A stretch of DNA of 64,000 bases from Actinacidiphila yanglinensis (GCF_900107965.1 NZ_FNVU01000003.1:1-64000); one strand, 5' to 3'. Positions 1 to 10,904 are shown, counted from the first letter of the stretch. Program-made: numbers and translations. The notes: a model not told the origin generated them from the sequence alone.

Positions 1-181
<181 letters not shown>

Positions 182-237
182 ATATTTGTTCGCGTCCACT
201 GTGTAGTTCTGAAGCAACCAGCGTGTTGTTTCGTAGT

Positions 238-356
238 GTTTCGGTGGTCATAGCGTTAGGGAAACGCCCGGTTACATTCCGAACCCGGAAGCTAAGCCTT
301 TCAGCGCCGATGGTACTGCAGGGGGGACCCTGTGGGAGAGTAGGACACCGCCGAAC
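238..356 (+). rRNA. 5S ribosomal RNA
   Basis: About 119 bases with the Streptomyces 5S sequence, starting GTTTCGGTGGTCATAGCG and ending near CACCGCCGAAC. The 5' and 3' ends are complementary and form helix I. It lies directly downstream of 23S and upstream of a strong terminator, so it is the last gene of the rRNA operon. Confidence 0.95.
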
Positions 357-371
357 AATTATTTGATTAAG

Positions 372-413
372 GCCCCAACCCCCGAGGCTTGTCCCGGGGG
401 TTGGGGCTTTTTT
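372..413 (+). terminator. rRNA operon terminator
   Basis: A GC-rich inverted repeat (GCCCCAACCCCCG, a short loop, then CGGGGGTTGGGGC) is followed by a run of T at 408-413. It sits 16 bases after 5S and has the form of an intrinsic Rho-independent terminator for the rrn operon. Confidence 0.9.
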
Positions 414-483
414 GCTGCTCGTTACCCTCATGTTCACATCGCACCGGGAACCTGGGCACCTCGACAGGCGGAGGTGTGGAGAC

Positions 484-1218
484 GTGCAGCAGATGACGAC
501 TGCCGGACGGCGGCCCAGGATCGCTTCGGAGATGACGGCGACCGCGGTCCGCGACACCCTGAAATCCCTCGGCATAGGCCGCGGCGACGAGGTCATCGTG
601 CCCTCGTTCGGCCCCGGCGCACCCGCGGACGGCGCGCGACTGGCCGGCGCCACGCCGGTGTTCGCCGACATCGACCCCCGGACGTTCTGTCTGGACCCGG
701 CCGCGGTGGCCGCGTGCGTGACCTCCCGTACCGCCGCCCTGGTGCCGGTGAACGTGTTCGGGCACCCCGCCGCCATGGACCGGCTGGACGAGGTCGCCGT
801 CCGGCACGGGCTGGCGGTCGTGGAAGAGGACCCGAGCAATGAGGACGTGGGCGCCGTGGCCCGCCGCCGGGCGCACGCGCGGTTCCTCGACTCGGCGCTG
901 ACCGGCGTCGTGGTGCCGTACACCGAGCCGGGCGCCCACCACCTCTACCACCAGTACAGCGTGCGGGTGCCGGGCAACGGCCGGCCGGACCGGGACGCGT
1001 ACGTCCTCGCGCTGGCCGCGCGCGGGGTGCGGGCGACCGTGAGCGTGCCGGTGCCCGTGCACCGGATGCCGGCCCACCGGGCGGCGCCCGCGATCGAGCT
1101 GCCGCAGACCGAGCTGGTGGTCGCCGACAGCCTGTCGCTGCCGGTCCACTCGGGCCTGACTCAGCGGGAATTGACGCATATCGCCACGGTTTGCAACCGG
1201 CTCGGCGGCCTCGTCTGA
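484..1218 (+). CDS. DegT/DnrJ/EryC1-like protein lacking the PLP lysine
   Basis: 244 residues. The N-terminal half resembles DegT/DnrJ/EryC1/StrS sugar aminotransferases (GDEVIVPSF, LAGATPVFADIDP, a VPVNVFGHPA-like segment). Straight after the LAVVEED segment the protein jumps to the C-terminal part (YHQYSVRVPG, then PVHRMP). The middle of the family, which carries the PLP-binding Asp and the Schiff-base Lys, is missing. Only one lysine exists in the whole protein (K27), far from the catalytic position, and the length is about two thirds of a normal member. Transamination is therefore unlikely; a structural or regulatory role is possible but unknown. GTG at 484 is chosen because GGAGG (470-474) lies 9 bases upstream; ATG at 493 is an alternative. 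I recall similar shortened proteins in other streptomycetes, which would argue against a recent pseudogene. Confidence 0.75.
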   Translation: MQQMTTAGRRPRIASEMTATAVRDTLKSLGIGRGDEVIVPSFGPGAPADGARLAGATPVFADIDPRTFCLDPAAVAACVTSRTAALVPVNVFGHPAAMDRLDEVAVRHGLAVVEEDPSNEDVGAVARRRAHARFLDSALTGVVVPYTEPGAHHLYHQYSVRVPGNGRPDRDAYVLALAARGVRATVSVPVPVHRMPAHRAAPAIELPQTELVVADSLSLPVHSGLTQRELTHIATVCNRLGGLV

Positions 1219-1268
1219 TCGTCGTTTCGCACACCGGCGTCAATGGGCTACGATCTTCCCGTCGACGC

Positions 1269-1341
1269 GCCCCAATAGCTCAGTCGGTAGAGCGTCTCCA
1301 TGGTAAGGAGAAGGTCTACGGTTCGATTCCGTATTGGGGCT
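1269..1341 (+). tRNA. tRNA-Thr (anticodon GGT)
   Basis: A 73-base cloverleaf. Acceptor stem GCCCCAA pairs with TTGGGGC; the D arm is AGCTCAGTCGGTAGAGC. The anticodon stem TCTCC/GGAGA encloses the loop ATGGTAA, giving anticodon GGT. The T arm GGTTCGATTCC is canonical. No CCA is encoded. It is followed at once by a terminator hairpin. Confidence 0.95.
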
Positions 1342-1351
1342 CAGCGAAAAG

Positions 1352-1383
1352 AAGGCCCCCGCCTCACCGGCGGGGGCCTTTTG
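1352..1383 (+). terminator. Terminator after tRNA-Thr
   Basis: A perfect 12-bp stem (AAGGCCCCCGCC / GGCGGGGGCCTT, 1352-1363 and 1369-1380) with a 5-base loop, followed by TTT. It lies between the forward tRNA gene and the 3' end of the reverse-strand osaC, so it could also stop transcription from osaC. Confidence 0.85.
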
Positions 1384-1429
1384 CATGTCCGTGCAAGTCC
1401 GCGAACGTCGCGCATGTCCGCGCCGGCGG

Positions 1430-4135
1430 CTAGGGCTGGAGCAGCTCGGGGACGCGCATTGCCAGGATGGCCATGTCGTCGGAGGGCGCGTCCGCGGCGA
1501 AGCGCTCCACCGCGCGCTGGATGCGCGCCGCGACCGCGCCGGCGGTCAGGCCCGTACACGTGGCGAGCACGTCCGCGAGGCCGTCGTCGCCGAGCATGCG
1601 GCTGCCCTCGCGGCGCTCGGTGACGCCGTCCGTGACGCACAGCAGGACGTCGCCCGGGTCGAGCACGACGGACTGCTCGTAGAGGTCGAGGTCGTCCATC
1701 ACGCCGAGCAGCGGCTGCGGTTCGGCGGCGGGTTCGACGCTGCCGTCGGGGCGCAGGCGCAGCGGCAGCGGGTGTCCGGCGCAGACCATGCGGAGTTCGG
1801 CGCTGCCGTCCTCCTGCGGCCACAGCTCGCCGTACAGGAGGGTCAGGAAGCGGCTGCGGGCGCCTTCGTCGAGGATGGCGGCGTTGAGGAGTTCGAGGAC
1901 GGCCGGGCCGCCGAAGCCCTCACGGGCGAGCAGCCGCAGCGCGTGGCGGGCCAGTCCGGTGACCGCGGCGGCCTCGGGGCCGGTTCCGCAGACGTCGCCG
2001 ATGGCGAAGCCCCAGCAGCCCTCGCGGATCGGGAAGAGGTCGTAGAAGTCGCCGCCGACCTCGTTGCCCTCGCCGGCGGCGCGGTAGACGACCTCGACCT
2101 CGACGTTGGGGATGTTGGGCAGCTCGGGTGGCAGGAGGCTGCGCTGGAGGGCCTGGCTGATGGCGGTGCGCTCGCTGTAGAGGCGGGCGTTGTCCAGGGC
2201 GAGGGCGGCGCGGCGGGAGAGGTCCTCGGCGAGTTCGAGGATCTCCTGGCGGAAGCGTTCGTCGCTGGGCTTTCCGAGGGTGAGCAGTCCGATGACCCGG
2301 TTGCGGGCGACCAGGGGCAGCACGACCGTTTCGCCACCGACGGCCGCGGCGGTGGCCAGGGCGATTCCCGGGGCGCTGGCCGGGCGGGCGCCGGCTGCGG
2401 CGCCGACGCCGAGGCTGCGCAGGGACGCGCGCAGGGCGCTGGAGTGGGCGGCGTCGGAGGGTGCGGTCCAGATCCGGGCGCCGGGGGTGGGGTCCGGCTC
2501 GGGTGGCCTGACCTGCTGGAGGAGGGCCTTGATGCCGTCGATGCGGTCCTCGTCCTCGTGGAGGACGAAGGCGAGTTCGGGCTCGGACTGCTCGGCGATG
2601 GTGTAGACGGCACACCAGCTCGCGAGGGTCGGGACGGTCATCTGGGCCATGAGGGCCAGGGTCTGGTCGCGTTCCAGGGTGCCGGCGAGCAGGTCGGAGG
2701 CCTCGACGAGGAAGGAGAGCGAGCCGCGGCGGAGCCGTTCGAGCTCGGTGAGGCGGGCGCTCTCCACGGCGAGGGCGATCCGGTCGGCGGCGAACTGGAG
2801 GCGCAGCGCCTCCTGGTTGCTGTAGCGGCCGGGTGCTTCCGCGGCGACGCCGAGGGAGCCGGTGAGGCGGCCTTCGACCTTGAGCGGGACGGTGACGACC
2901 GAGCGCATGCCGGTGCCTGACAGCAGGGGCACGGCGCCTGGTACGGCGGTCAGGTCCTCGTGGACGGCGGGCATGCGGGCGCTGCCGTAGCGGCCGGTGC
3001 CGGCTTCGACGGGGACGCGGGCGAAGCGCTGTCGGGCGGAGGGCAGGCCGGTGGAGGCGCGTACTTCGAGTTCGGTCTCGTCGTCGGTGGCGAGCAGTAG
3101 GTAGGCGGCGTCGCCGTCGAGCATGTCGCGGGCGCGTTCCACGGTGCGCTGCAGGAGCCCGTCGAGGTCGTCGGGGGCGGGGGAGCCGATGAAGACCTCG
3201 AAGGCGTCGGTGGCCTTGCCGCGCTGGGAGGCGTGGGCGTCGGTGCCGTTGGAGCCGCGGCTGGGCGACTGGAGGACGGCTCGCTCGTCGGCGCGCACCA
3301 GCAGGCACACGGTGGACGGCTCGCCGGCGGAGTCACGGACACGGAGGTGGGAGCCGTAGACGGGCAGGACGCGCCCTCCCCCGTCGCGCAGGCCGTAGGT
3401 GCCCTCCCAGCGGGAGAGCTGGAGGGCGTCCACGAGGCCGATGCCGGTACCGGGTGTCTGCGGCCAGGCGGCGAGGTCGGCCAGGGACTTGCCGACTATG
3501 TCCGCGGCGGCGTGGCCGAACAGCTCGGCGGCGTCGTCGTTCCACCGCGTGATGGCGCCGAGGCGGTCGACCTGGACGACGGCGACCCGGACCCGCTCGT
3601 CGGCGACGGGGAGGTCGGCGGCGGGCAGTACGGGTCCGGCGGAGTGGGTTCCGGCGGGGCGCTCGGGCAGGTCCAGCTGGAACCAGACGTGCTTTCCGGA
3701 CCCGGAGTACTCGACGCCCCAGCGGCTGGCCAGGGCGGCGCACAGCAGCAGTCCGCGGCCGCCTTCGTTGTCGGTCTCGCGGAACTGCCGGCCGCGGGTC
3801 TGCATCGGGACTTCGCGTTCGGGATAGTGGTCGGCGACCTCGACGCGTACCGCGGTGTCGTACCGCAGGCACTGGACGTCGGCCGCGGTGCCCGCGTGGA
3901 CCACCGCGTTGGTGACCAGCTCGCTGGTGAGGACGACGGCGTCGTCCACGACGTCGGCGAAGCCCCAGCCGTGCAGGGTGTCGCGGACGAAGGCGCGGGC
4001 GACCGCGACCGACCGTCCCACCGGTTCGAAGGTGGCCGCTGCACGCGCCGTGATCACCGAACTCCTCATTGCTCGTGTCCTCGCGGACGCGCTGCCCGCG
4101 GCTGCCGGCGCGTCGCCGTGCTGCTGGAACGTCAC
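1430..4135 (-). CDS. osaC: Multidomain PP2C phosphatase / anti-sigma-type regulator OsaC
   Basis: 901 residues. Order of domains: RsbW-like histidine-kinase-type ATPase (about 30-155, with VLTSELVTNAVVHA and a GGRGL segment), PAS (about 175-290), two GAF domains (about 310-460 and 480-640), and a C-terminal SpoIIE/PP2C phosphatase (about 665-895, with GGDFYD, GDVCGTG, CVTDGV and PSDDMAIL). This is the architecture of Streptomyces OsaC, which is reported to restore SigB activity to basal levels after osmotic shock; its position divergent from osaA and osaB agrees. It should be cytoplasmic, as no membrane segment is seen. GTG at 4135 has AGGGGAG six bases upstream; ATG at 4069 with GAGGA is an alternative. 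Both kinase-type and phosphatase motifs look intact, so a partner-switching role is likely. Confidence 0.9.
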   Translation of the reverse strand: MTFQQHGDAPAAAGSASARTRAMRSSVITARAAATFEPVGRSVAVARAFVRDTLHGWGFADVVDDAVVLTSELVTNAVVHAGTAADVQCLRYDTAVRVEVADHYPEREVPMQTRGRQFRETDNEGGRGLLLCAALASRWGVEYSGSGKHVWFQLDLPERPAGTHSAGPVLPAADLPVADERVRVAVVQVDRLGAITRWNDDAAELFGHAAADIVGKSLADLAAWPQTPGTGIGLVDALQLSRWEGTYGLRDGGGRVLPVYGSHLRVRDSAGEPSTVCLLVRADERAVLQSPSRGSNGTDAHASQRGKATDAFEVFIGSPAPDDLDGLLQRTVERARDMLDGDAAYLLLATDDETELEVRASTGLPSARQRFARVPVEAGTGRYGSARMPAVHEDLTAVPGAVPLLSGTGMRSVVTVPLKVEGRLTGSLGVAAEAPGRYSNQEALRLQFAADRIALAVESARLTELERLRRGSLSFLVEASDLLAGTLERDQTLALMAQMTVPTLASWCAVYTIAEQSEPELAFVLHEDEDRIDGIKALLQQVRPPEPDPTPGARIWTAPSDAAHSSALRASLRSLGVGAAAGARPASAPGIALATAAAVGGETVVLPLVARNRVIGLLTLGKPSDERFRQEILELAEDLSRRAALALDNARLYSERTAISQALQRSLLPPELPNIPNVEVEVVYRAAGEGNEVGGDFYDLFPIREGCWGFAIGDVCGTGPEAAAVTGLARHALRLLAREGFGGPAVLELLNAAILDEGARSRFLTLLYGELWPQEDGSAELRMVCAGHPLPLRLRPDGSVEPAAEPQPLLGVMDDLDLYEQSVVLDPGDVLLCVTDGVTERREGSRMLGDDGLADVLATCTGLTAGAVAARIQRAVERFAADAPSDDMAILAMRVPELLQP

Positions 4136-4386
4136 CGACGGCTCCCCTGACGTGTGCGCCTGGCCGGAGGCGGAACCCTCCGGTTATGGCAGCACCGTTC
4201 ACGTTACCCATCCACAGCGACCGCATGTGCGCCGGTTACCCGTGTTTCCACCCCGATCGTGGCTGCAGTTCCACCGATGCTGCCGAACTGTTATGGGAGG
4301 GGTGGGCCGTAGTGAAACACTGGGCATGTTCTGAAGGTTGCAAGCTTGCACATCTGCGGGTCGGTCGACCCTCCGGGAGGAACACG
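4136..4386. promoter_or_regulatory. Divergent osaC / osaA promoter region
   Basis: 251 bases between two divergent genes, so it must hold both promoters. On the minus strand two copies of GGGTAAC (plus-strand GTTACCC at 4203-4209 and 4235-4241) lie 32 bases apart. They resemble the GGGTAY -10 element of Streptomyces SigB-type promoters, but no convincing -35 GNNT at the usual spacing was found. A ribosome site GGGAGG (4375-4380) serves osaA. Confidence 0.45.
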
Positions 4387-7300
4387 GTGGAGTCTGGCGC
4401 ATCGGCGCGGGGCACGGTCACGCGTACGAAGAACGGGCGATCCCGTGGCAGTGGGACCGTCGAGGTCGACACGGCCGCGCTCAGCAAGCTGCTCGGGGCG
4501 TTGTCCGCGATGCGGGACGGGAACTTCCGCAAGCGGTTGCCGGTGTCCGGGGACGGGCTGCTGGCGGAGATCGCGGTCGTCTTCAACGAGGTCGCGGACC
4601 GTAACCAGCACCTCACCGGTGAGCTGGCCCGGGTGCGGCGCGTGGTGGGCCGGGACGGGAAGCTGACCGAGCGGTTGGAGACCGGCCCGTCGGAGGGGTC
4701 GTGGGCGGCGGCCATCGAGGCGTCGAACGCGCTGGTGGACGACCTGGTGCGGCCGGTCTCCGAAGTCGGGCGGGTGCTGTCCGCGGTCGCCGAGGGCGAT
4801 CTCGAGCAGCGGATGGACTTGCGGGCGCAGAACGTGGACGGGTCGGCGCATCCGCTGCGCGGCGAGTTCCTGAAGGTCGGCCGCACCGTGAACGGTCTGG
4901 TGGACCAGCTGTCGGCGTTCACCGACGAGGTGACGCGGGTGGCGAGCGAGGTCGGCACCGAGGGCAAGCTCGGCGGCCAGGCGAAGGTGCGGGGCGTCTC
5001 CGGGTCCTGGAAGGATCTGACGGATTCGGTCAACACCATGGCGTACCGGCTGACGGCCCAGGTGCGGGACATCGCACTGGTGACGACGGCGGTGGCGAAG
5101 GGTGACCTGTCCCGCAAGGTCACGGTGCACGTCGCCGGGGAGATGCTGGAGCTGAAGAACACCGTCAACACGATGGTGGACCAGCTCTCGTCGTTCTCCT
5201 CCGAGGTGACGCGGGTGGCCCGGGAGGTCGGTACCGAGGGGGAGCTCGGCGGCCAGGCGCAGGTGCCGGGCGTGGCCGGGGTGTGGAAGGACCTGACGGA
5301 CTCCGTCAACCTCATGGCGGGGAACCTGACGGCCCAGGTGCGGGACATCGCGCAGGTGACGACGGCGGTCGCGAACGGCGACCTGACGCAGAAGATCACG
5401 ATCGGGGCGCGGGGCGAGGTCGCGCAGCTCGCCGAGACGATCAACGCGATGACCGAGACGCTGCGTACGTTCGCCGACGAGGTGACGCGGGTCGCCGGGG
5501 AGATCGGCGCGGAGGGCCAGCTGGGCGGTCAGGCGCAGGTGCCGGGCGTCGCGGGCACCTGGAAGGACTTGACAGATTCTGTCAACACGGCGTTCCGGAA
5601 CCTGACGGCCCAGGTGCGGGACATCGCGCAGGTGACGACCGCGGTGGCCGGTGGTGACCTGTCGCAGAAGGTGACCGTGGATGTCTCCGGCGAGATGCTG
5701 GAGCTGAAGAACACCGTGAACACCATGGTGGACCAGCTGTCCGCGTTCGGTGACGAGGTGACCCGGGTCGCGCGCGAGGTCGGTGTCGAGGGGCAACTCG
5801 GCGGCCAGGCGCAGGTATCGGGTGCGGCGGGCACCTGGAAGGACTTGACAGATTCCGTCAACACCGCCTTCCGGAACCTGACCGCCCAGGTGCGCAACAT
5901 CGCGCAGGTGACCACGGCGGTCGCCAACGGCGACCTGTCGCAGAAGGTCACGGTGGATGTCTCCGGCGAGATGCTGGAGCTGAAGAACACCGTGAACCGG
6001 ATGGTCGACCAGCTCAGTTCGTTCTCGCAGCAGGTCACGCGGATGGCCCGGGACGTGGGCACGGAGGGCAGGCTGGGCGGTCAGGCCCGGGTGGACGGGG
6101 TGTCGGGCACCTGGAAGGACCTGACGGACTCCGTCAACTTCATGGCCGGCAACCTCACCTCGCAGGTGCGGCAGATCGCGCAGGTGACCACGGCGGTCGC
6201 CCGGGGCGACCTGTCGCAGAAGATCGACGTGGACGCCCGGGGCGAGATCCTGGAGCTGAAGAACACCATCAACACGATGGTCGACCAGCTGTCGTCGTTC
6301 GCCGAGCAGGTGACCCGGGTCGCGCGCGAGGTGGGTACGGACGGGCGGCTGGGCGGTCAGGCGCAGGTGCCCGGTGTGGCGGGCGTGTGGCGTGACCTGA
6401 CCGACTCGGTGAACTTCATGGCGGGCAACCTGACGGGCCAGGTCCGCAATATCGCCCAGGTGGCGACGGCGGTGGCGCGCGGTGACCTGTCGCAGAAGAT
6501 CGACGTGGACGCCAAGGGCGAGATCCTGGAGCTCAAGAGCACGCTGAACACGATGGTCGACCAGCTGTCGTCGTTCGCCGAGCAGGTGACCCGGGTGGCC
6601 CGCGAGGTGGGCACGGAGGGCATCCTGGGCGGCCAGGCGGAGGTCAAGGGCGTCAGTGGCACGTGGAAGGACCTGACCCAGTCCGTCAACTTCATGGCGA
6701 ACAACCTGACGTCCCAGGTGCGCAACATCGCTGACGTGACGTCGGCGGTGGCGGCCGGCGACCTGTCGCGGAAGATCACCGTCGACGCGAAGGGCGAGAT
6801 CCTCGCGCTGGTGACGACCGTGAACACCATGGTGGACACCCTCTCGGCGTTCGGTGACGAGGTCACGCGTGTGGCGCGCGAGGTGGGCACCGAGGGGCAG
6901 TTGGGCGGCCAGGCGCGGGTGCGTGACGCGTCGGGCATCTGGAAGGACCTCACCGATTCGGTGAACGGCATGGCGTCGAACCTGACGTCCCAGGTGCGGT
7001 CGATCTCCTCGGTGGCCACCGCCGTCGCCAACGGCGACCTGACCAAGAAGATCGACGTGGACGCCCGGGGCGAGATCCTGGAGCTGAAGAACACCATCAA
7101 CACGATGGTGGACACCCTCTCGGCGTTCGGCGACGAGGTCACCCGCGTGGCCCGTGAGGTCGGTACGGAGGGCATCCTGGGCGGCCAGGCCCGCGTGCCG
7201 GGCGTGGCCGGGACCTGGAAGGACCTGACGGAGTCCGTCAACGGTATGGCGTCCAACCTGACCGGCCAGGTGCGGCAGATCGCGCAGGTGACGACGGCGG

Positions 7301-9918
7301 TCGCGCGCGGCGACCTGTCCAAGAAGATCGACGTGGACGCGCGTGGCGAGATCCTGGAGCTGAAGACCACGATCAACACCATGGTCGGGCAGCTGTCCGC
7401 GTTCGGTGACGAGGTGACCCGCGTCGCGCGCGAGGTGGGCACCGAGGGGCGGCTGGGCGGCCAGGCGCGGGTGCCGGGGGTCTCGGGCATCTGGAAGGAC
7501 CTCACCGAGTCCGTGAACCTGATGGCCAACAACCTGACCAGCCAGGTGCGCAACATCGCCCAGGTCGCCACCGCGGTGACCCGGGGCGACCTGAACCTGC
7601 GGATCGACGTGGACGCGGCCGGGGAGATCCTGGAACTCCAGGACTACATCAACACGATGATCGTGCGGCTGCGCGAGACCACGCTCGCCAACAAGGAGCA
7701 GGACTGGCTCAAGGGCAACCTGGCCAGGATCTCCGGTCTGATGCAGGGCCGGCGCGACCTGCGGGACGTGGCCGCGCTGATCATGAGCGAGCTGACCCCG
7801 GTGGTGTCCGCGCAGCACGGCGCGTTCTTCCTCGCCGAGGACACCCGGGAGCCCGACGCGGAGTACGAGCTCAAGCTGATCGGCAGCTACGGCTTCTCGC
7901 GGCGCACGATGTCCTCGGTGTTCCTGCCGGGCGAGGGCCTGATCGGGCAGTCCGCGGTGGAGAAGCGCTCCATCCTCATCGAGCAGGCGCCGCCCGGGTA
8001 CCTGAAGATCGTCTCGGGTCTGGGCGAGGCGCCGCCCGCGCACGTGATCGTGCTGCCGGTGCTCTTCGAGGGGCGGGTGCTGGGCGTGATCGAGCTGGCC
8101 GCGTTCCAGCCCTTCACACAGATCCAGAAGGACTTCCTCGACCAGATCACCGACATCATCGCGATCAGCGTCAACACCATCTCGGTGAACACCAAGACCG
8201 AGGGCCTGCTCAAGCAGTCCCAGGAGCTGACCGAGCAACTCCAGGACCGCTCGGACGAGTTGGAGAGCCGGCAGCGCGCTCTGCAGATGTCCAACGCCGA
8301 ACTGGAGGACAAGGCCGAGCTGCTGGCCCGGCAGAACCGCGACATCGAGGTGAAGAACACCGAGATCGAGGAGGCCCGGCAGGTGCTGGAGGAGCGCGCC
8401 GAGCAGCTCGCGGTCTCCATGCGCTACAAGTCGGAGTTCCTGGCGAACATGTCGCACGAGCTGCGTACGCCGCTGAACTCGTTGCTGATCCTCGCCAAGC
8501 TGCTCGCCGACAACGCCGACGCCAACCTGTCGCCCAAGCAGGTCGAGTTCGCCGAGACCATCCACGGCGCAGGCTCCGACCTGCTCCAGCTCATCAACGA
8601 CATCCTGGACCTGTCGAAGGTCGAGGCCGGCAAGATGGACGTCTCGCCGACCCGTATCGCCCTGGTGCAGCTCGTGGACTACGTGGAGGCGACGTTCCGG
8701 CCGCTGACGGCGGAGAAGGGCCTGGACTTCTCGGTGCGGGTCTCCCCGGAGCTGCCGGTGACCCTGCACACCGACGAGCAGCGGCTGCTCCAGGTGCTGC
8801 GCAACCTGCTGTCGAACGCGGTGAAGTTCACCGATTCCGGGTCGGTGGAGCTGGTGATCCGCCCGGCCGGTCCTGACGTCCCGCAGTCGATCCGGGAGCA
8901 GTTGCTGGAGGCGGGAACGATGCGCGATCCCGACCAGCCGCTGATCGCGTTCTCCGTGACCGACACGGGTATCGGCATCGCGGCCAGCAAGATGCGGGTG
9001 ATCTTCGAGGCGTTCAAGCAGGCCGACGGCACGACCAGCCGCAAGTACGGCGGTACCGGGCTGGGCCTGTCGATCAGCCGCGAGATCGCCCGGCTGCTCG
9101 GCGGCGAGATCCACGCCGACAGCCAGCCCGGCCGCGGGTCCACGTTCACCCTCTACCTGCCGCTCAGCCTCGGTGACACGACGCCCGCGCTGCCCCAGTC
9201 GCCTGCCGGGGCCTCGGGCGGCGCGGACACCGACCAGCAGGCGCAGAGCCGTCAGCGAGGCCCGGGCAGCAGCCTGGCCCGGCTGCGCCGGCGTTCCGCC
9301 CAGCAGACTCCGGGCCGCACCCAGCAGCCGGGCGCCCGGGCGGCCGGCGCGAGCAACCACACCGCACCGCGGGGCGACAGCTCGGCCAACGGGCATGCCG
9401 CGGCGAACGGTCACGCCCCCGCCAACGGACACGTTTCGGCCAACGGCCGCGGCGGCTCGGTGCAAGGTGCCGAGGTCGCCCCCGAGGTGGCGGCGCAGGA
9501 GGCGGCGGGCGCGAACGCGTTCCCGGCCTTCACCGGCGGATTCAGCGGCGAGAAGGTGCTCATCGTCGACGACGACATCCGCAATGTCTTCGCCCTCACC
9601 AGCGTCCTGGAGCAGTACGGCCTGACGGTGCTCTACGCGGAGAACGGGCGGGAGGGCATCGAGGTCCTGGAGCAGTACGACGACATCGCCGTGGTGCTGA
9701 TGGACATCATGATGCCGGAGATGGACGGCTACGCGACGACCACGGCGATCCGCAAGATGCCGCAGTTCGCCGGGCTGCCGATCATCGCGCTCACCGCGAA
9801 GGCGATGAAGGGCGACCGGGAGAAAGCCATCGACTCCGGGGCGTCGGACTACGTCACCAAGCCGGTGGACACCGACCACCTGCTGACGCTCATGGAGGAC
9901 TGGATGCACGCCCGATGA
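4387..9918 (+). CDS. osaA: Hybrid sensor histidine kinase OsaA with ten HAMP-type repeats
   Basis: 1843 residues, no transmembrane segment and no signal peptide, so a soluble sensor. After a short N-terminal region comes an array of ten 92-residue HAMP-type units (about 172-1091), each with a [17 protein letters not shown] core. Then follow a GAF domain (about 1105-1270), a coiled coil (about 1275-1350), HisKA with phospho-acceptor H1357 in SHELRTPLN, HATPase ([13 protein letters not shown]), a low-complexity linker with repeated ANGH, and a receiver domain with phospho-acceptor D1773 in [11 protein letters not shown]. In Streptomyces OsaA/OsaB is needed for osmoadaptation. HAMP chains also occur in the fungal group III osmosensing kinases, a similar layout. 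GTG at 4387 is preferred for the GGGAGG site six bases before it; the open frame extends upstream to 4069 without such a site. Confidence 0.92.
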   Translation: MESGASARGTVTRTKNGRSRGSGTVEVDTAALSKLLGALSAMRDGNFRKRLPVSGDGLLAEIAVVFNEVADRNQHLTGELARVRRVVGRDGKLTERLETGPSEGSWAAAIEASNALVDDLVRPVSEVGRVLSAVAEGDLEQRMDLRAQNVDGSAHPLRGEFLKVGRTVNGLVDQLSAFTDEVTRVASEVGTEGKLGGQAKVRGVSGSWKDLTDSVNTMAYRLTAQVRDIALVTTAVAKGDLSRKVTVHVAGEMLELKNTVNTMVDQLSSFSSEVTRVAREVGTEGELGGQAQVPGVAGVWKDLTDSVNLMAGNLTAQVRDIAQVTTAVANGDLTQKITIGARGEVAQLAETINAMTETLRTFADEVTRVAGEIGAEGQLGGQAQVPGVAGTWKDLTDSVNTAFRNLTAQVRDIAQVTTAVAGGDLSQKVTVDVSGEMLELKNTVNTMVDQLSAFGDEVTRVAREVGVEGQLGGQAQVSGAAGTWKDLTDSVNTAFRNLTAQVRNIAQVTTAVANGDLSQKVTVDVSGEMLELKNTVNRMVDQLSSFSQQVTRMARDVGTEGRLGGQARVDGVSGTWKDLTDSVNFMAGNLTSQVRQIAQVTTAVARGDLSQKIDVDARGEILELKNTINTMVDQLSSFAEQVTRVAREVGTDGRLGGQAQVPGVAGVWRDLTDSVNFMAGNLTGQVRNIAQVATAVARGDLSQKIDVDAKGEILELKSTLNTMVDQLSSFAEQVTRVAREVGTEGILGGQAEVKGVSGTWKDLTQSVNFMANNLTSQVRNIADVTSAVAAGDLSRKITVDAKGEILALVTTVNTMVDTLSAFGDEVTRVAREVGTEGQLGGQARVRDASGIWKDLTDSVNGMASNLTSQVRSISSVATAVANGDLTKKIDVDARGEILELKNTINTMVDTLSAFGDEVTRVAREVGTEGILGGQARVPGVAGTWKDLTESVNGMASNLTGQVRQIAQVTTAVARGDLSKKIDVDARGEILELKTTINTMVGQLSAFGDEVTRVAREVGTEGRLGGQARVPGVSGIWKDLTESVNLMANNLTSQVRNIAQVATAVTRGDLNLRIDVDAAGEILELQDYINTMIVRLRETTLANKEQDWLKGNLARISGLMQGRRDLRDVAALIMSELTPVVSAQHGAFFLAEDTREPDAEYELKLIGSYGFSRRTMSSVFLPGEGLIGQSAVEKRSILIEQAPPGYLKIVSGLGEAPPAHVIVLPVLFEGRVLGVIELAAFQPFTQIQKDFLDQITDIIAISVNTISVNTKTEGLLKQSQELTEQLQDRSDELESRQRALQMSNAELEDKAELLARQNRDIEVKNTEIEEARQVLEERAEQLAVSMRYKSEFLANMSHELRTPLNSLLILAKLLADNADANLSPKQVEFAETIHGAGSDLLQLINDILDLSKVEAGKMDVSPTRIALVQLVDYVEATFRPLTAEKGLDFSVRVSPELPVTLHTDEQRLLQVLRNLLSNAVKFTDSGSVELVIRPAGPDVPQSIREQLLEAGTMRDPDQPLIAFSVTDTGIGIAASKMRVIFEAFKQADGTTSRKYGGTGLGLSISREIARLLGGEIHADSQPGRGSTFTLYLPLSLGDTTPALPQSPAGASGGADTDQQAQSRQRGPGSSLARLRRRSAQQTPGRTQQPGARAAGASNHTAPRGDSSANGHAAANGHAPANGHVSANGRGGSVQGAEVAPEVAAQEAAGANAFPAFTGGFSGEKVLIVDDDIRNVFALTSVLEQYGLTVLYAENGREGIEVLEQYDDIAVVLMDIMMPEMDGYATTTAIRKMPQFAGLPIIALTAKAMKGDREKAIDSGASDYVTKPVDTDHLLTLMEDWMHAR
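4900..7660 (+). repeat. Tandem array of ten 276-bp HAMP-coding repeats
   Basis: The GAGGTGAC/GAGGTCAC block recurs at 4927, 5203, 5479, 5755 and so on to 7411, always exactly 276 bases apart, giving ten units with no insertion or deletion. The encoded 92-residue units are very similar ([34 protein letters not shown]). Long identical DNA stretches between neighbours mean the array could gain or lose whole units in frame. Confidence 0.95.
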
Positions 9919-10181
9919 CGGATCGCCGCATCTTTTGTCGACTTGGGCGTCCTGCCGTGTGTGAGGTTGCCCGAATCTGGGAACCTTAGGGTCTCCGCTT
10001 GCGTTTTCGGTACGTGGTGAGTGACGTGGCGGTGACAGGGTGTGGCGGACGGCAGGGTGCGGCTACGATGACCGGCACAAGGACGGGCGGCGGGACAGAG
10101 CTGCCCCCGGAGTCAGCGTCCGGCGGTACCGTCGGCACTGCGAGTCGGGGAGGCCCCAAGCCGGGGCGAGGAGGGCGTGGC

Positions 10182-10904
10182 GTGGTGCAGAAGGCCAAGA
10201 TCCTCCTGGTCGATGACCGGCCGGAGAATCTGCTGGCGCTGGAGGCGATCCTCTCGGCGCTGGACCAGACCCTGGTGCGGGCATCGTCAGGGGAGGAAGC
10301 GCTGAAGGCGCTGCTGACCGACGACTTCGCGGTGATCCTGCTCGATGTCCAGATGCCGGGCATGGACGGGTTCGAGACCGCGGCACACATCAAACGGCGG
10401 GAGCGGACCCGGGACATCCCGATCATCTTCCTCACCGCCATCAACCACGGCCCGCACCACACCTTCCGGGGTTACGCGGCGGGCGCGGTCGACTACATCT
10501 CCAAGCCGTTCGACCCCTGGGTGCTGCGCGCCAAGGTGTCGGTGTTCGTCGACCTGTACATGAAGAACTGTCAGCTGCGCGAGCAGGCGGCCCTGCTGCG
10601 GCTCCAGTTGGAGCAGGGCGCGCCCTCCGGGGTGTCGCCCAACGGCACCGGCGGGGCCGGGGGCACCCACCCCGGAAAGGAGCCGGCCGGCCTGCTCGCC
10701 GAACTGTCCGCGCGCCTGGCCGCGGTCGAGGAGCAGGCCGAGGCGCTGACCAAGCAGTTGGACGGCGGCGGTGACGCCGCTGCCGTCGCGACCGCCGCGC
10801 ACCTGGAGCGCAAACTGACCGGGCTGCGGCGGGCGTTGGACGCGCTGGAGCCCGGAGACTCCGGCGGCGGCCCCGGGTTCGGGAACCAGCAGCGCTCGGA
10901 CTGA
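10182..10904 (+). CDS. osaB: Response regulator OsaB (receiver plus coiled coil)
   Basis: 240 residues. The receiver domain covers about 5-125 with acidic residues in LLVDDRP, phospho-acceptor D55 in [14 protein letters not shown] and the KPF lysine. The rest is a Gly-rich linker and a helical region of coiled-coil type ([19 protein letters not shown]), with no recognised DNA-binding domain. This fits Streptomyces OsaB, the partner of OsaA, which must act by protein contact. GTG at 10182 is chosen over the longer open frame from 9999 because GAGGAGG lies at 10168-10174 and the receiver domain starts immediately after. The 263 bases after osaA may carry a separate promoter. Confidence 0.88.
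   Translation: MVQKAKILLVDDRPENLLALEAILSALDQTLVRASSGEEALKALLTDDFAVILLDVQMPGMDGFETAAHIKRRERTRDIPIIFLTAINHGPHHTFRGYAAGAVDYISKPFDPWVLRAKVSVFVDLYMKNCQLREQAALLRLQLEQGAPSGVSPNGTGGAGGTHPGKEPAGLLAELSARLAAVEEQAEALTKQLDGGGDAAAVATAAHLERKLTGLRRALDALEPGDSGGGPGFGNQQRSD

Noticed and set aside
1191..1433. A short open frame across the tRNA (protein with APIAQSVERLHGK)
   Set aside because: This peptide is the well-known false translation of a tRNA gene.
1334..2920. A 528-codon open frame antisense to osaC
   Set aside because: Low-complexity Gly/Ala/Glu protein; osaC has clear PP2C motifs in this stretch.
4291..9909. A 1872-codon open frame antisense to osaA
   Set aside because: It is the mirror of a real kinase gene in GC-rich DNA; its protein is a repetitive Arg/His/Leu-rich string with no domain.
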